Of a DNA stretch of 64,000 nt, positions 33,269 to 40,769 are shown one piece after another. The translations under genes and the position numbers were made by a program. How positions within the stretch are numbered: position 1 is the first letter of the stretch; every line of letters begins with the position of its first letter. Source of the stretch: Phenylobacterium deserti (GTDB taxonomy: Bacteria; Pseudomonadota; Alphaproteobacteria; Caulobacterales; Caulobacteraceae). A model generated the notes under the pieces. That model was not told where the DNA came from and made no database searches. It saw nothing but the letters and a program-made list of their open reading frames with translations. The DNA lies in contig NZ_QFYR01000002.1 of assembly GCF_003254705.1 (NCBI RefSeq), forward strand, positions 310,001-374,000, written 5' to 3'.

Positions 33269-34104
33269 GGCGCAAGCCCCTTCAGGGTGCGCACGACCTC
33301 GCGGGCGGCCGTGCCGGTGGGGGTCGGGGCCGCCTCCGGGCGCCAGGCCAGGTTGAACAGGCAGAGCGCCTGCCGGCCGCGGCGGAGCCGCAGCTGGGCG
33401 GCGACGCCGTGCACCACCAGCCGGTCGCCGCGGACGTCGAAGCGGGCCAGGGCCTCGGCGCCGTCGGGGCCTACGGTGTAGACCGCCGGCAGGGCCTGGG
33501 CGCCGGCGAAGCGCAGGACGGTGAAGCGGCCGTTGTCGCTGACCTCGGCCGGCGCCAGGGACTCGGGTCCCTGCCGCTCGTAGGCCAAGTTGCGGGGACC
33601 TTCGACCGCGCCGTGCTCGAGTCGCGCGGCCAGGGCCAGGTCGGCCAGCTCCGAAAGCCGGTCGGCGGCGGCGGCCGCCTTCCGCAGGGCGTCGGCCTGC
33701 GGATCCTGGAAGCGCACCACATAGAGCGGCGCGCCGGCTTTGGCCGGGGTCGCGGTCCGCAGGCTGAAGGCGTAGTGGCGCAGGATCCCGTCGGCCCGTG
33801 CGGTCGCCACCAGCAGGTTGCCGGCCGCGGCCGGCGCGGTGGGCCGCAGGAACAGCGCCCCGCCTTCCACCGCGACGTCCCAGGCGGCGCCGTCGCCGGC
33901 CGCCACGTGCCGGACGGTCTCCCCCGCCGGGAACTGCACCTGCAGCGCGGTGCGCGGCGCGGCGGTGAGCGCCACCACCTTGTCCGGCTGATAGTCCAGG
34001 GTGCGGATGCGCGGGTCGGACGCGGCGGCGGGCGGCGCGGCGGCGAGCAGGGCGGCCAGCGTCAGGGACGCGAAATATCCGAGGGGCCTGCGGCGGGGGA
34101 TCAC
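33265..34104 (-). CDS. virB9: VirB9 outer core-complex protein
   Basis: A 279-residue periplasmic protein with a signal peptide (GYFASLTLAALLAAAPPAAA) and the CagX/VirB9 domain: DPRIRTLDYQPDKVVALTAAPRTALQVQFPAGETVRHVAAGDGAAWDV at the N terminus and DNGRFTVLRFAGAQALPAVYTVGPDG in the C-terminal domain that lines the outer-membrane pore. GTG start overlapping the virB8 stop (GTGA). Confidence 0.94.
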   Translation of the reverse strand: MIPRRRPLGYFASLTLAALLAAAPPAAASDPRIRTLDYQPDKVVALTAAPRTALQVQFPAGETVRHVAAGDGAAWDVAVEGGALFLRPTAPAAAGNLLVATARADGILRHYAFSLRTATPAKAGAPLYVVRFQDPQADALRKAAAAADRLSELADLALAARLEHGAVEGPRNLAYERQGPESLAPAEVSDNGRFTVLRFAGAQALPAVYTVGPDGAEALARFDVRGDRLVVHGVAAQLRLRRGRQALCLFNLAWRPEAAPTPTGTAAREVVRTLKGLAP

Positions 34105-34781
34105 GGCGTCACCTCCGGATCGGTGCGATAGCGGGTGACCTGGAAGCCGAGCGGATTGCGCAGCCGGTCGGCCTCGCGCAGCGGCGCGCGGACATAGGCG
34201 AAGCTGATCGTGGCCAGCCAGTCGCCGGTCTCGACCTGACCGCCGCGCCGGAGGGTGCGACGGAACCGGACGGTGGCGACGCCCGGGGCGGCCAGGCTGA
34301 TGGCCCGCAGCTGAACCTCGGCCTCGGCGTCGGGCCCGAGCGCCACTTGCGGACTTGCCGGGTTGGAGGGCCGGAAGGCCTCCGCCCAGCGCTGCTGCTC
34401 GGCGGGCGCCGACATCACCGCCACCTGCCGGAAGTTGGCCTCGGCGGCGGGCGCCAGCCAGCTCTCGCGGGCCCGCACATAGGTGGCCAGGAAGCTCTTG
34501 GTGACCGCTTCCTCCACCGGCATGTCCCGGCGGCCGGACAGACCGGTGAGCACCTCGACCGCGCCGCTGGTCCGGTCGACGCGCACCACATAGGGCTCCA
34601 CCGTCTTCAGCGGCGCGAGGGCGGCCAGGGCCAGGGCGCAGCAGCCGGCCAGGCCGGCCGCGCCGGCTGCGGCGGCCCAGGCCCGCCGCCGGGAGCGCTC
34701 GGCGGCCCGCCAGCGGTCGTGGTCCCAGCTCTCCGCTTCGGCGAGGTAGGCCTGCAGGCCGGACGGGGTTACCGGAGCCAT
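34101..34781 (-). CDS. virB8: VirB8 inner-membrane protein
   Basis: A 226-residue protein with a short cytoplasmic N terminus (ESWDHDRWRAAERSRRRAW), one helix (about 35-58) and the VirB8 periplasmic fold (LKTVEPYVVRVDRTSGAVEVLTGL, KSFLATYVRARESW, and the late NPLGFQVTRYRTDPEV). Start at MAPVTPSGLQAYL; it overlaps the virB7-like gene by 13 nt. Confidence 0.94.
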   Translation of the reverse strand: MAPVTPSGLQAYLAEAESWDHDRWRAAERSRRRAWAAAAGAAGLAGCCALALAALAPLKTVEPYVVRVDRTSGAVEVLTGLSGRRDMPVEEAVTKSFLATYVRARESWLAPAAEANFRQVAVMSAPAEQQRWAEAFRPSNPASPQVALGPDAEAEVQLRAISLAAPGVATVRFRRTLRRGGQVETGDWLATISFAYVRAPLREADRLRNPLGFQVTRYRTDPEVTP

Positions 34782-34948
34782 GGCGTGGGTTCCGGAAGAG
34801 ACGGCCCGGCGTCGGCCGGCGCGGAGGGCGGATTGGCCGGGCGGCGGGGGCCGTGGCAGCCGGTCGACTGCTCGTGGGTTGCGCAGCCGGACAGGGCGAG
34901 CGCCAGCACAAGGGCGAGGGCTGGAGGCCGGGGACGGGATCGTGGCAT
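34769..34948 (-). CDS. virB7: VirB7-like small lipoprotein
   Basis: A 59-residue lipoprotein gene. The N terminus MPRSRPRPPALALVLALA ends in lipobox LSGC with Cys22, followed by a short polar, Pro-rich mature part with a second Cys. GAGGAG lies just upstream of the ATG. The location, between virB6 and virB8, is where virB7 sits in the virB operon; VirB7 anchors the outer core with VirB9 and VirB10. Sequence in this family is barely conserved, so assignment rests on lipobox, size and position. Confidence 0.8.
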   Translation of the reverse strand: MPRSRPRPPALALVLALALSGCATHEQSTGCHGPRRPANPPSAPADAGPSLPEPTPWLR

Positions 34949-34960
34949 CGGAGGGTCTCC

Positions 34961-35899
34961 TCAGGCGCGGCCGCGCAGGGGCCGCACCGAGCCGCCCTCG
35001 CGGGCGATGCGGGTGCGGCCGCCGCCGGCCGGCGACGGGGTGCGGGGACGGGCGCCGAGCCCGAGGGCGGCGGCGTTGGCGAAGTCGGCCAGGCCGGCGG
35101 AGGCCCCGCCGGCGATGCCGGCGGCGATGGCCGGGACCTGCAGGAAGAGCACGCCGGCCAGCAGGGCCAGGGCGACGAACAGCAGGCCGGCGGCCACCGG
35201 ATCCTGCCCCTGCAAGGCGGACCACTGGTCGGCGACGAGCGCCTCCACCAGCGCCAGCACCGCCAGCAGCAGGGCGAACAGCACCAGGTAGTTCACCGCC
35301 TGGCTGAGCCAGCCGACGAACCAGCGGCGGGTGGCGTCGAACAGGGCGAGGCCGACGAACAGCGGGCCCAGGGCGATCAACAGGGCGAGGGCGACCTTGG
35401 CCAGCAGCAGCACGCCGAAGCCCACGGCCGCAGCGGCGGTTCCGGCGGCGAACACCGCGCCGGCCACCAGCAGCGGCAGCCAGTCGAAGGCGCTGGCCTG
35501 GTCGGCGCAGGCCTGGCCGAGCAGGCCGGCCCGCGCCAGGAAGGCGTCGAACACCTGGCCGGCGTCCTCGGCCGCCGCCGCCCCGCCGACCGCCCGGGCC
35601 AGCAGATCCGGGGCGGCGTGGAACAGCGGCTGGACGATCCAGTCGCCGTAGGCCGGCGTGGCGGCCAGGGCGTAGAGGGCGGCGAGCTTCACCGACCGGA
35701 CGGCGAAGTCGGCCAGCGGCTCGGCGATGGCCCCGCGCAGGATGGCGAAGCCGTAGAGCAGGACGTAGAGCGCCAGCGCCAGGCGCAGGGGCCCGGCGAC
35801 CTCGGCGATGGCGCGGGCGGCCCCGTCGCCCAGGGCGGCGGCGAGCCGGGCGTCCACCGCCGCATAGGCGGGCCCGAACACCTGGAAGCCGCCGTTCAC
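34961..35899 (-). CDS. virB6: VirB6/TrbL inner-membrane channel protein
   Basis: A 312-residue polytopic protein with five or six hydrophobic segments (LALALYVLLYGFAILRG; LPLLVAGAVFAAGTAAAAVGFG; VALALLIALGPLFVGLALFDATRRWFVGWLSQAVNYLVLF; LLFVALALLAGVLFLQVPAIAAGIAGG). GPLFVGLALF...W and the Gly/Ala-rich end after AAGIAGGAS are typical of VirB6. GTG start overlapping the virB5 stop in the compact operon. Confidence 0.92.
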   Translation of the reverse strand: MNGGFQVFGPAYAAVDARLAAALGDGAARAIAEVAGPLRLALALYVLLYGFAILRGAIAEPLADFAVRSVKLAALYALAATPAYGDWIVQPLFHAAPDLLARAVGGAAAAEDAGQVFDAFLARAGLLGQACADQASAFDWLPLLVAGAVFAAGTAAAAVGFGVLLLAKVALALLIALGPLFVGLALFDATRRWFVGWLSQAVNYLVLFALLLAVLALVEALVADQWSALQGQDPVAAGLLFVALALLAGVLFLQVPAIAAGIAGGASAGLADFANAAALGLGARPRTPSPAGGGRTRIAREGGSVRPLRGRA

Positions 35900-36600
35900 G
35901 GCAGGGCGCCCTGGAACAGGGCGCGGCGGGCGGCCGCGGCGGCGGCGGCGCGCTCGCGCAGCCGCTGGTCCGCCAGGCGCTGCTCCGCCGCCTGGCTCAT
36001 GGCCAGCGCCTGAAGGCGCAGCTGGTCGTTGGCGGTCAGCGCCTGTTCGGCGGCCAGTCGCGCCTGCAGCTCCAGCACGCCGCGGGCGGTGGGCGCCGTG
36101 CCGATCGCCCCGGCCAGCTGCTGCAGCCCGGGTCGGCGGCGGTCGCCGGCCTCCGCCGCGGCTTCGGCCAAGGCCTGGTCGCGGGCGGCGCGGTCGCCGG
36201 TGCGGGCCAGGGCCTGGCCAGGCTCGTCCTCCGGCGCGGGCCGGTAAAGGCGAGCCGCCTCCCGCAGCGCCGTCGCCCGCGGGGCGAGCGCCCCGAGGGC
36301 GGCGAGGTCGCCGTCGGCGGCGCGGCGGACCGCCTCGAGCTCAGGCAGCGCGCCCCGCAGGCCGGGCGCCGCCAGGACGGGCGCCAGATCGGCGAGGCCC
36401 GCGGGATTGTTCAGCCGGTCGGAGAGCCGGCGGGCCTCCTCCAGCTGGCCCCGCAGGGTCTGCAGCTGTTCGGCGGCGGTCTGAGCCTGCCGCAGCAGGC
36501 TGGCGTAGCTGGTCGGATCGTGGACCACGACCTGAGCGGCGGCCGGCTGGGCGGCCGCCAGGGCCAGGGCGAGACAGAGGTGCGGGCGGAGACGGCGCAT
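35896..36600 (-). CDS. virB5: VirB5 minor pilin
   Basis: A 234-residue secreted, alpha-helical protein with signal peptide (LCLALALAAAQPAAAQ). The mature protein begins VVVHDPTSYASLLRQAQTAAEQLQTLRGQLEE, the N-terminal pattern of VirB5/TrbJ-type proteins, and is rich in long Ala/Glu/Arg helices. Its ATG overlaps the virB4 stop. VirB5 sits at the pilus tip. Confidence 0.9.
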   Translation of the reverse strand: MRRLRPHLCLALALAAAQPAAAQVVVHDPTSYASLLRQAQTAAEQLQTLRGQLEEARRLSDRLNNPAGLADLAPVLAAPGLRGALPELEAVRRAADGDLAALGALAPRATALREAARLYRPAPEDEPGQALARTGDRAARDQALAEAAAEAGDRRRPGLQQLAGAIGTAPTARGVLELQARLAAEQALTANDQLRLQALAMSQAAEQRLADQRLRERAAAAAAARRALFQGALP

Positions 36601-38981
36601 CAGGCGGATTCCCGTAGGGCTTGGTGGAAGGCGGGGCGCCAGCGGGCCGGGTCGTCGCCGTGGACGGCGCGCAGGCGCTCCAGCAGGGCGACGGTGCCGG
36701 CCCGGCCCGAGAGCACCGCCAGGTGGTCGTCGAGGCCCGTGAGGTCGAGCTCGGCGACGGTGGACTCCAGGCCCTGGCGGAGCAGGAAGCGGTGGGGCCC
36801 GCCGAACCCCTCGCGCACCAGGGCGAGCTCGCGCCGGCTGAGGCCGAACCCCTCCACATAGTCGCGGACCGTGGCGTGCGGGTTGGGCAGGAAGATCTGG
36901 GTGGCGCACTGCTCCACCAGGGTGTGCGCGATCGGCGAGCGCAGGACGTCGGCGGGCGACTGGGTGCCCAGGACCAGCAGGGCGTTCTGCTTGCGGAAGG
37001 TCTTCAGCCCGTCCTCGGCCAGGGCCCGGAAGGCCGGGTCGCCCAGCGCCTTCCAGAACTCGTCGATGTCGATCACCAATCGGCGGCCGTCCGCCAGCTG
37101 CTGCAGGCGGTGGAAGAGGTAGAGCAGCACCGGAGTCCGCACCTCGGCGTCGTCCAGCAGGGCGGTCATGTCGAAGCCGGCCAGCCGCGGGGAGAGGTCG
37201 AGGGCGTCGGCCGCGCCGTCCAGCGCCCAGCCGAGGGCGCCGCCCTGCGTCCAACGCTCCAGCCGCGCGCCGATTCCGCCGGCGTCGCTGTGTCCCAGCA
37301 GGCTGCGGGCGGCGGCCATGGAGCGGTCGGCGGCCGGCAAGCGAAGCAGGCCGGCGGCGGCCGCATCGAGCGCGGTCTCCTCGACGGCGGTGAGCGGCCG
37401 GTCGGAGGGGGCGGCCAACGCCCGCAACAGCCGGCCGAGGAAGCGCCGGTCGGCCGGCGCGTCGGTCAGCGCCTTGAGCGGGGCGAAGCCGGTGGGCTCG
37501 CCGGGCCTGAGGGCCAGGTAGGCGCCGCCGCTGGCGCGGATGAAGATCTCCGCGCCGCGGTCCTTGTCGATGAACACCCGCTGGGCGCCGAGCCGCTCCA
37601 CCTGGGCGAGCAGCAGGTTCTGCAGCACGGTCTTGCCGGAGCCGGAGGGGCCGCAGATGAAGGTGTGGCCCAGGTCGCCCACATGGAAGCTGAACCACAG
37701 GGGCGAGCCGGCGCGGGTGCGCAGCCGGCTGACCGCAGCGCCCCAGTGGCAGCCCTGAGCCTGGCCGGCCGGATGGGTGTGGAAGGGCGCCAGGGCGGCG
37801 AAGTTGCGGCTGGTGATCGCCGCGGGCCGCAGCCGCCAGCGGAAGTTGCCGGGGAACTGCGCCCAGAAGGCCGCCTCCAGCCCCAGGTCCTCGCGCGCCG
37901 CCACCAGGCCGGACTCGGCCAGCAGGGCGCGGGCCGCCGCCATGTTCTGGGCCAGGGCGCGGCCGGTCTCGCCGTGCACCAGGACGCTGGCCTGGTGCTC
38001 GCCGAGGACGAAACGGCCGGACGCCAGGCCGTCGCGGGCCGCGGCCAGGTCGTCGACCTGGGAGGCGGCCGGGTCCTGGGCCGAGACCAGCTGGTTCTGC
38101 TTGCGGCCGAGCACTCCTTGCGCCGCTGCCGGCGAAAGGAAGGCGAAGGACTGGCTGCAGGTGAACGCGAACGGCGCGGAGAGCAGGGCGTCCCACTGCC
38201 CGGGCCGGGTCGTGGCCGGATAGGCCTTGATCCCCAGCAGCCCGGCGTAAGCGGCGGCCCCGGGCGTGCGGATCTCCAGCGCCTCGCGGCCGAAGATCAC
38301 CCGGTCGGCGTAGAGCGCGGCCCCCAGGTGGCCGCGGACCAGCGGCGCGGGTTCGGGGCGCCTGGACAACAGCAGCCGCAGCATCTCCAGGGGCTCGGAG
38401 AACAGGACGCCGTCGCGCTCGACGAGGCTGAGCCGGCGCGGCCCATAGCGCGCCAGGTGCTGCACGAGGTCGCGGCCGGCCTCCGACAGCCGGGCCACGT
38501 CCTCCCGCTCCGTCAGGCTGTCTGCAGGGCGGCGCATCCGCTGCGCCAGCCAGGTTTCCGTCCCGACAGCCGGGACGCTCCCGGGGCGGAGCACCAGGGT
38601 GAGGAACAGCCGGTTGGCGAACAGCGGACGCGTCTGCGTCCGCGCGCGCCAGGCGGCGTCCAGCTCGGCGGCGTAGGCCGACTCGAAACGCCCCTCCGGC
38701 CAGTCGGCCTGCGGCTGGCGCACCAGGTGATGCCAGACCGCCAGCCGTGGGTGGGCGAGGCTCAGCCAGGCGTCGTTCAGCGCCGCGTGCCGGGCGTTGA
38801 GGGTCTCGGGGTCTGCGGTCTCGAAACTGGCGCCGGCCAGTTCGAGGCAGACCATCAGGCCGCCGCTGTCCAGCGCCAGGATGCTTTCGGTGACGTGCCG
38901 GGCGTAGGGCAGGACGCGGCCGGGCTCCGGCTCCCGGCGCAGCGCGCCGGCCGGCGCCGGACGGGCGAGGGGTTCAGCCAT
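36600..38981 (-). CDS. virB4: VirB4 secretion ATPase
   Basis: A 793-residue AAA+ ATPase that powers pilus assembly and substrate transfer. The N-terminal CagE/TrbE/VirB domain is followed by an ATPase domain with Walker A FICGPSGSGKTVLQN (Lys450) and Walker B RLVIDIDEFWKALGD, plus VLGTQSPADVL. The start overlaps virB3 by 8 nt and the stop overlaps the virB5 start. Confidence 0.96.
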   Translation of the reverse strand: MAEPLARPAPAGALRREPEPGRVLPYARHVTESILALDSGGLMVCLELAGASFETADPETLNARHAALNDAWLSLAHPRLAVWHHLVRQPQADWPEGRFESAYAAELDAAWRARTQTRPLFANRLFLTLVLRPGSVPAVGTETWLAQRMRRPADSLTEREDVARLSEAGRDLVQHLARYGPRRLSLVERDGVLFSEPLEMLRLLLSRRPEPAPLVRGHLGAALYADRVIFGREALEIRTPGAAAYAGLLGIKAYPATTRPGQWDALLSAPFAFTCSQSFAFLSPAAAQGVLGRKQNQLVSAQDPAASQVDDLAAARDGLASGRFVLGEHQASVLVHGETGRALAQNMAAARALLAESGLVAAREDLGLEAAFWAQFPGNFRWRLRPAAITSRNFAALAPFHTHPAGQAQGCHWGAAVSRLRTRAGSPLWFSFHVGDLGHTFICGPSGSGKTVLQNLLLAQVERLGAQRVFIDKDRGAEIFIRASGGAYLALRPGEPTGFAPLKALTDAPADRRFLGRLLRALAAPSDRPLTAVEETALDAAAAGLLRLPAADRSMAAARSLLGHSDAGGIGARLERWTQGGALGWALDGAADALDLSPRLAGFDMTALLDDAEVRTPVLLYLFHRLQQLADGRRLVIDIDEFWKALGDPAFRALAEDGLKTFRKQNALLVLGTQSPADVLRSPIAHTLVEQCATQIFLPNPHATVRDYVEGFGLSRRELALVREGFGGPHRFLLRQGLESTVAELDLTGLDDHLAVLSGRAGTVALLERLRAVHGDDPARWRPAFHQALRESA

Positions 38982-39300
38982 GACGCGTCTCCGCCCGCGG
39001 CCGCAGGGCCAGCGGCGTGGTCGAGGCGCCGCCCCAGAGGCGGGCGTTGCGCGCGGCGGGCCGGGTCTCCAGCCAGAGCCGCAGGACGCGGAAGGCGTTC
39101 GGATCCGCCCGGCAGACGCCGCGGAACACCAGGTGCAGCACGGGCGCGGCGAGCAGCCAGGCTGGCGAGCCGGCGGCCAGGAAGGCGACCGCGGAGGCGA
39201 TCAGGTTGAGCCCCATGGCCTCCATCGGCACGCCCCAGACCAGCGCCGGGCGGGTGCAGGCGAGGAACAGGACGTCCTCTGTGAGCGGCGCCGCGTCCAT
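38974..39300 (-). CDS. virB3: VirB3 inner-membrane protein
   Basis: A 108-residue protein of the VirB3/TrbD family: DVLFLACTRPALVWGVPMEAMGLNLIASAVAFL with one or two hydrophobic helices (about 25-60) and the C-terminal DPNAFRVLRLWLETR motif. It lies between virB2 and virB4, one nucleotide downstream of the virB2 stop. Confidence 0.93.
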   Translation of the reverse strand: MDAAPLTEDVLFLACTRPALVWGVPMEAMGLNLIASAVAFLAAGSPAWLLAAPVLHLVFRGVCRADPNAFRVLRLWLETRPAARNARLWGGASTTPLALRPRAETRHG

Positions 39301-39301
39301 C

Positions 39302-39601
39302 TCAGCCGCCCTGTCCGCCGGTGATCATGTCGACGATGGTGGAAGCGCCGAAGATCACGATGATCCCCACGACCACCGTGCCGGCGCGCCGCAGGTCCAG
39401 GTGGCCGAACATCCAGGCGATGCCGGTGAGGATCACCGCCAGGATCGCCAGGCCGCGGACCACGCTGCTGTTCAGCAGGTCGATGATGTTCTGGATGAAG
39501 GCCCCGAGGTCGGCGCCGCCGCCCGCCTGGGCCGCGGCGGGGGTCGCGGCGAGCAGGGCGGCGGCGAGCGCAAGGGGGCGCAGGGCGGCGGCAGGGATCA
39601 C
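39302..39601 (-). CDS. virB2: VirB2 major pilin
   Basis: A 99-residue prepilin. Signal peptide (about 1-24, ending AAQA), then the mature pilin with two hydrophobic helices (VVRGLAILAVILTGIAWMFG and AGTVVVGIIVIFGASTIVDMI) separated by a small polar loop (HLDLRR), as in VirB2/TrbC pilins. GTG start (VIPAAAL) overlapping the virB1 stop; the longer upstream frame is virB1 out of frame. Confidence 0.92.
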   Translation of the reverse strand: MIPAAALRPLALAAALLAATPAAAQAGGGADLGAFIQNIIDLLNSSVVRGLAILAVILTGIAWMFGHLDLRRAGTVVVGIIVIFGASTIVDMITGGQGG

Positions 39602-40191
39602 GGCTGGGCTCCAGGGGCTGGGGTGACGAGCAGGTCTGCGCTGCCGGACCGGGTTGCGAAGACGTCCCAAGGGCGCTCGGCTGCGGGCGGCGCGGACGAG
39701 GCGATAGGCGGAGGGGCCAGCCGCGGCGCGAGGCGCGCGGCGGCGGCGAGCACCTTGGCCACGTAGCCGTTCCGCAGGCCGGCGGTGGCGCGGCCGGTGT
39801 TGTAGCGGCTGAGCGCGATGTGCAGCGCCGGCGTGCCGCTTCGGGCGGCGTCATGCGGTCGGTATCCCGCCTGCAGCACCCGGGCTGCGGCGGCGAGGTT
39901 GCGGCAGGGGTCGAAGGCCGCCTCGACCGAAAGCCCCAGCCATCCGAGGTTGCGGACGTTGATCTGGGCCAGGCCGAGGTCGAGGTTGCGCCCCTCGGCG
40001 ATCAGCCGGCGGGCGGTCGCCGCCGCCTCGCCGGCGGTGCGCGGTCGGAGGGCGCGTGGCTGCGCGCCATTGATCCCGATCGCGAGGGGATCGAGCCCGC
40101 TTTCGACCTGCGCCACAGCCACCAGGGTGACCGGCGCGACCTGCGGGGCGCAGGCGGCGGCGAGAGCGGCGAGGGCGGCGGGGTCGAGCAC
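39598..40191 (-). CDS. virB1: VirB1 lytic transglycosylase
   Basis: A 197-residue peptidoglycan hydrolase that opens the wall for the secretion channel. SLT motifs: catalytic Glu in AVAQVESGLDP (about residue 30), NLDLGLAQINVRNLGWLGL, and LSRYNTGRATAGLRNGYVAKV. First gene of the virB operon. The start codon at 40191 is GTG; no signal peptide is visible from it, so a start further upstream in a different arrangement cannot be excluded. Confidence 0.9.
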   Translation of the reverse strand: MLDPAALAALAAACAPQVAPVTLVAVAQVESGLDPLAIGINGAQPRALRPRTAGEAAATARRLIAEGRNLDLGLAQINVRNLGWLGLSVEAAFDPCRNLAAAARVLQAGYRPHDAARSGTPALHIALSRYNTGRATAGLRNGYVAKVLAAAARLAPRLAPPPIASSAPPAAERPWDVFATRSGSADLLVTPAPGAQP

Positions 40192-40301
40192 GGCGAGGTC
40201 CCGAAGTGAGGACCGACTCCTGACGTGTCCGCCGCGAGCGCGCGATCCGTAGACCTACGGGGTCAGGGCAAGTAAGACTACCTGGAGGGCGCTGCCCATG
40301 T

Positions 40302-40315
40302 CCTGCAGTTGCAGG
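40302..40315. promoter_or_regulatory. lux-box-like inverted repeat in the virB/luxR-type promoter region
   Basis: CCTGCA-GT-TGCAGG is a 14-bp inverted repeat in the 282-bp gap between the divergent virB1 and LuxR-type HTH genes. It lies 110 bp upstream of virB1 and resembles the CTG...CAG dyads of LuxR operators. The rest of the gap holds no gene. Confidence 0.4.
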
Positions 40316-40473
40316 TATCCGCAAGGATTCGGCGTGAACGCCGCAATCGCCTTGCGGCGCTGGACCAATGAACTTGTGAGTTTCGACTGCAGATTGAAGT
40401 CACGGGAACTACTTCCTGAATGGCGTCGTCTTTCTTGGCGGTTTGGGTGGATGCTGTTTCAGGAAGTTTTGCC

Positions 40474-40749
40474 ATGAGCATTGTTGATGATCGCGGGGAT
40501 CGTTCCGCATCGCTTGCCGACGCGGCGCGGCTGGCGCGGCTTGTGACCGACCGTCAAAGGGCCTGCCTAGAGTGGGCGGAAAAAGGCAAATCGGCTTCAG
40601 ACATCTCGGTGATTCTAGGTATCTCGCCGCGCACCGTGGAAGGTCACCTGGCGAAGGCCTGCGCGCTGCTGGGCGTCCGCACGCGGGTGCAGGCTGTGGT
40701 GCGCGCCCGCAAGCTCGGTCTGATCGGTGACGCCGCCGACGATCCGTGA
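40474..40749 (+). CDS. LuxR-type helix-turn-helix regulator
   Basis: A 91-residue regulator consisting almost only of the C-terminal LuxR/GerE HTH (LVTDRQRACLEWAEKGKSASDISVILGISPRTVEGHLAKACALLGVRTRVQAVVRARKLGLI); no autoinducer or receiver domain. AGGAAG lies 8 nt before the ATG at 40474, which is preferred over the upstream in-frame ATG at 40420. It is divergent from virB1 and is the obvious candidate regulator of the secretion operon. Confidence 0.88.
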   Translation: MSIVDDRGDRSASLADAARLARLVTDRQRACLEWAEKGKSASDISVILGISPRTVEGHLAKACALLGVRTRVQAVVRARKLGLIGDAADDP

Positions 40750-40769
40750 TGCGGCGGGTCGGCGGCGGC

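Noticed and set aside
36621-39209. 862-codon + strand ORF opposite virB4
   Set aside because: Antisense shadow; no motif, whereas virB4 on the minus strand has both Walker motifs.
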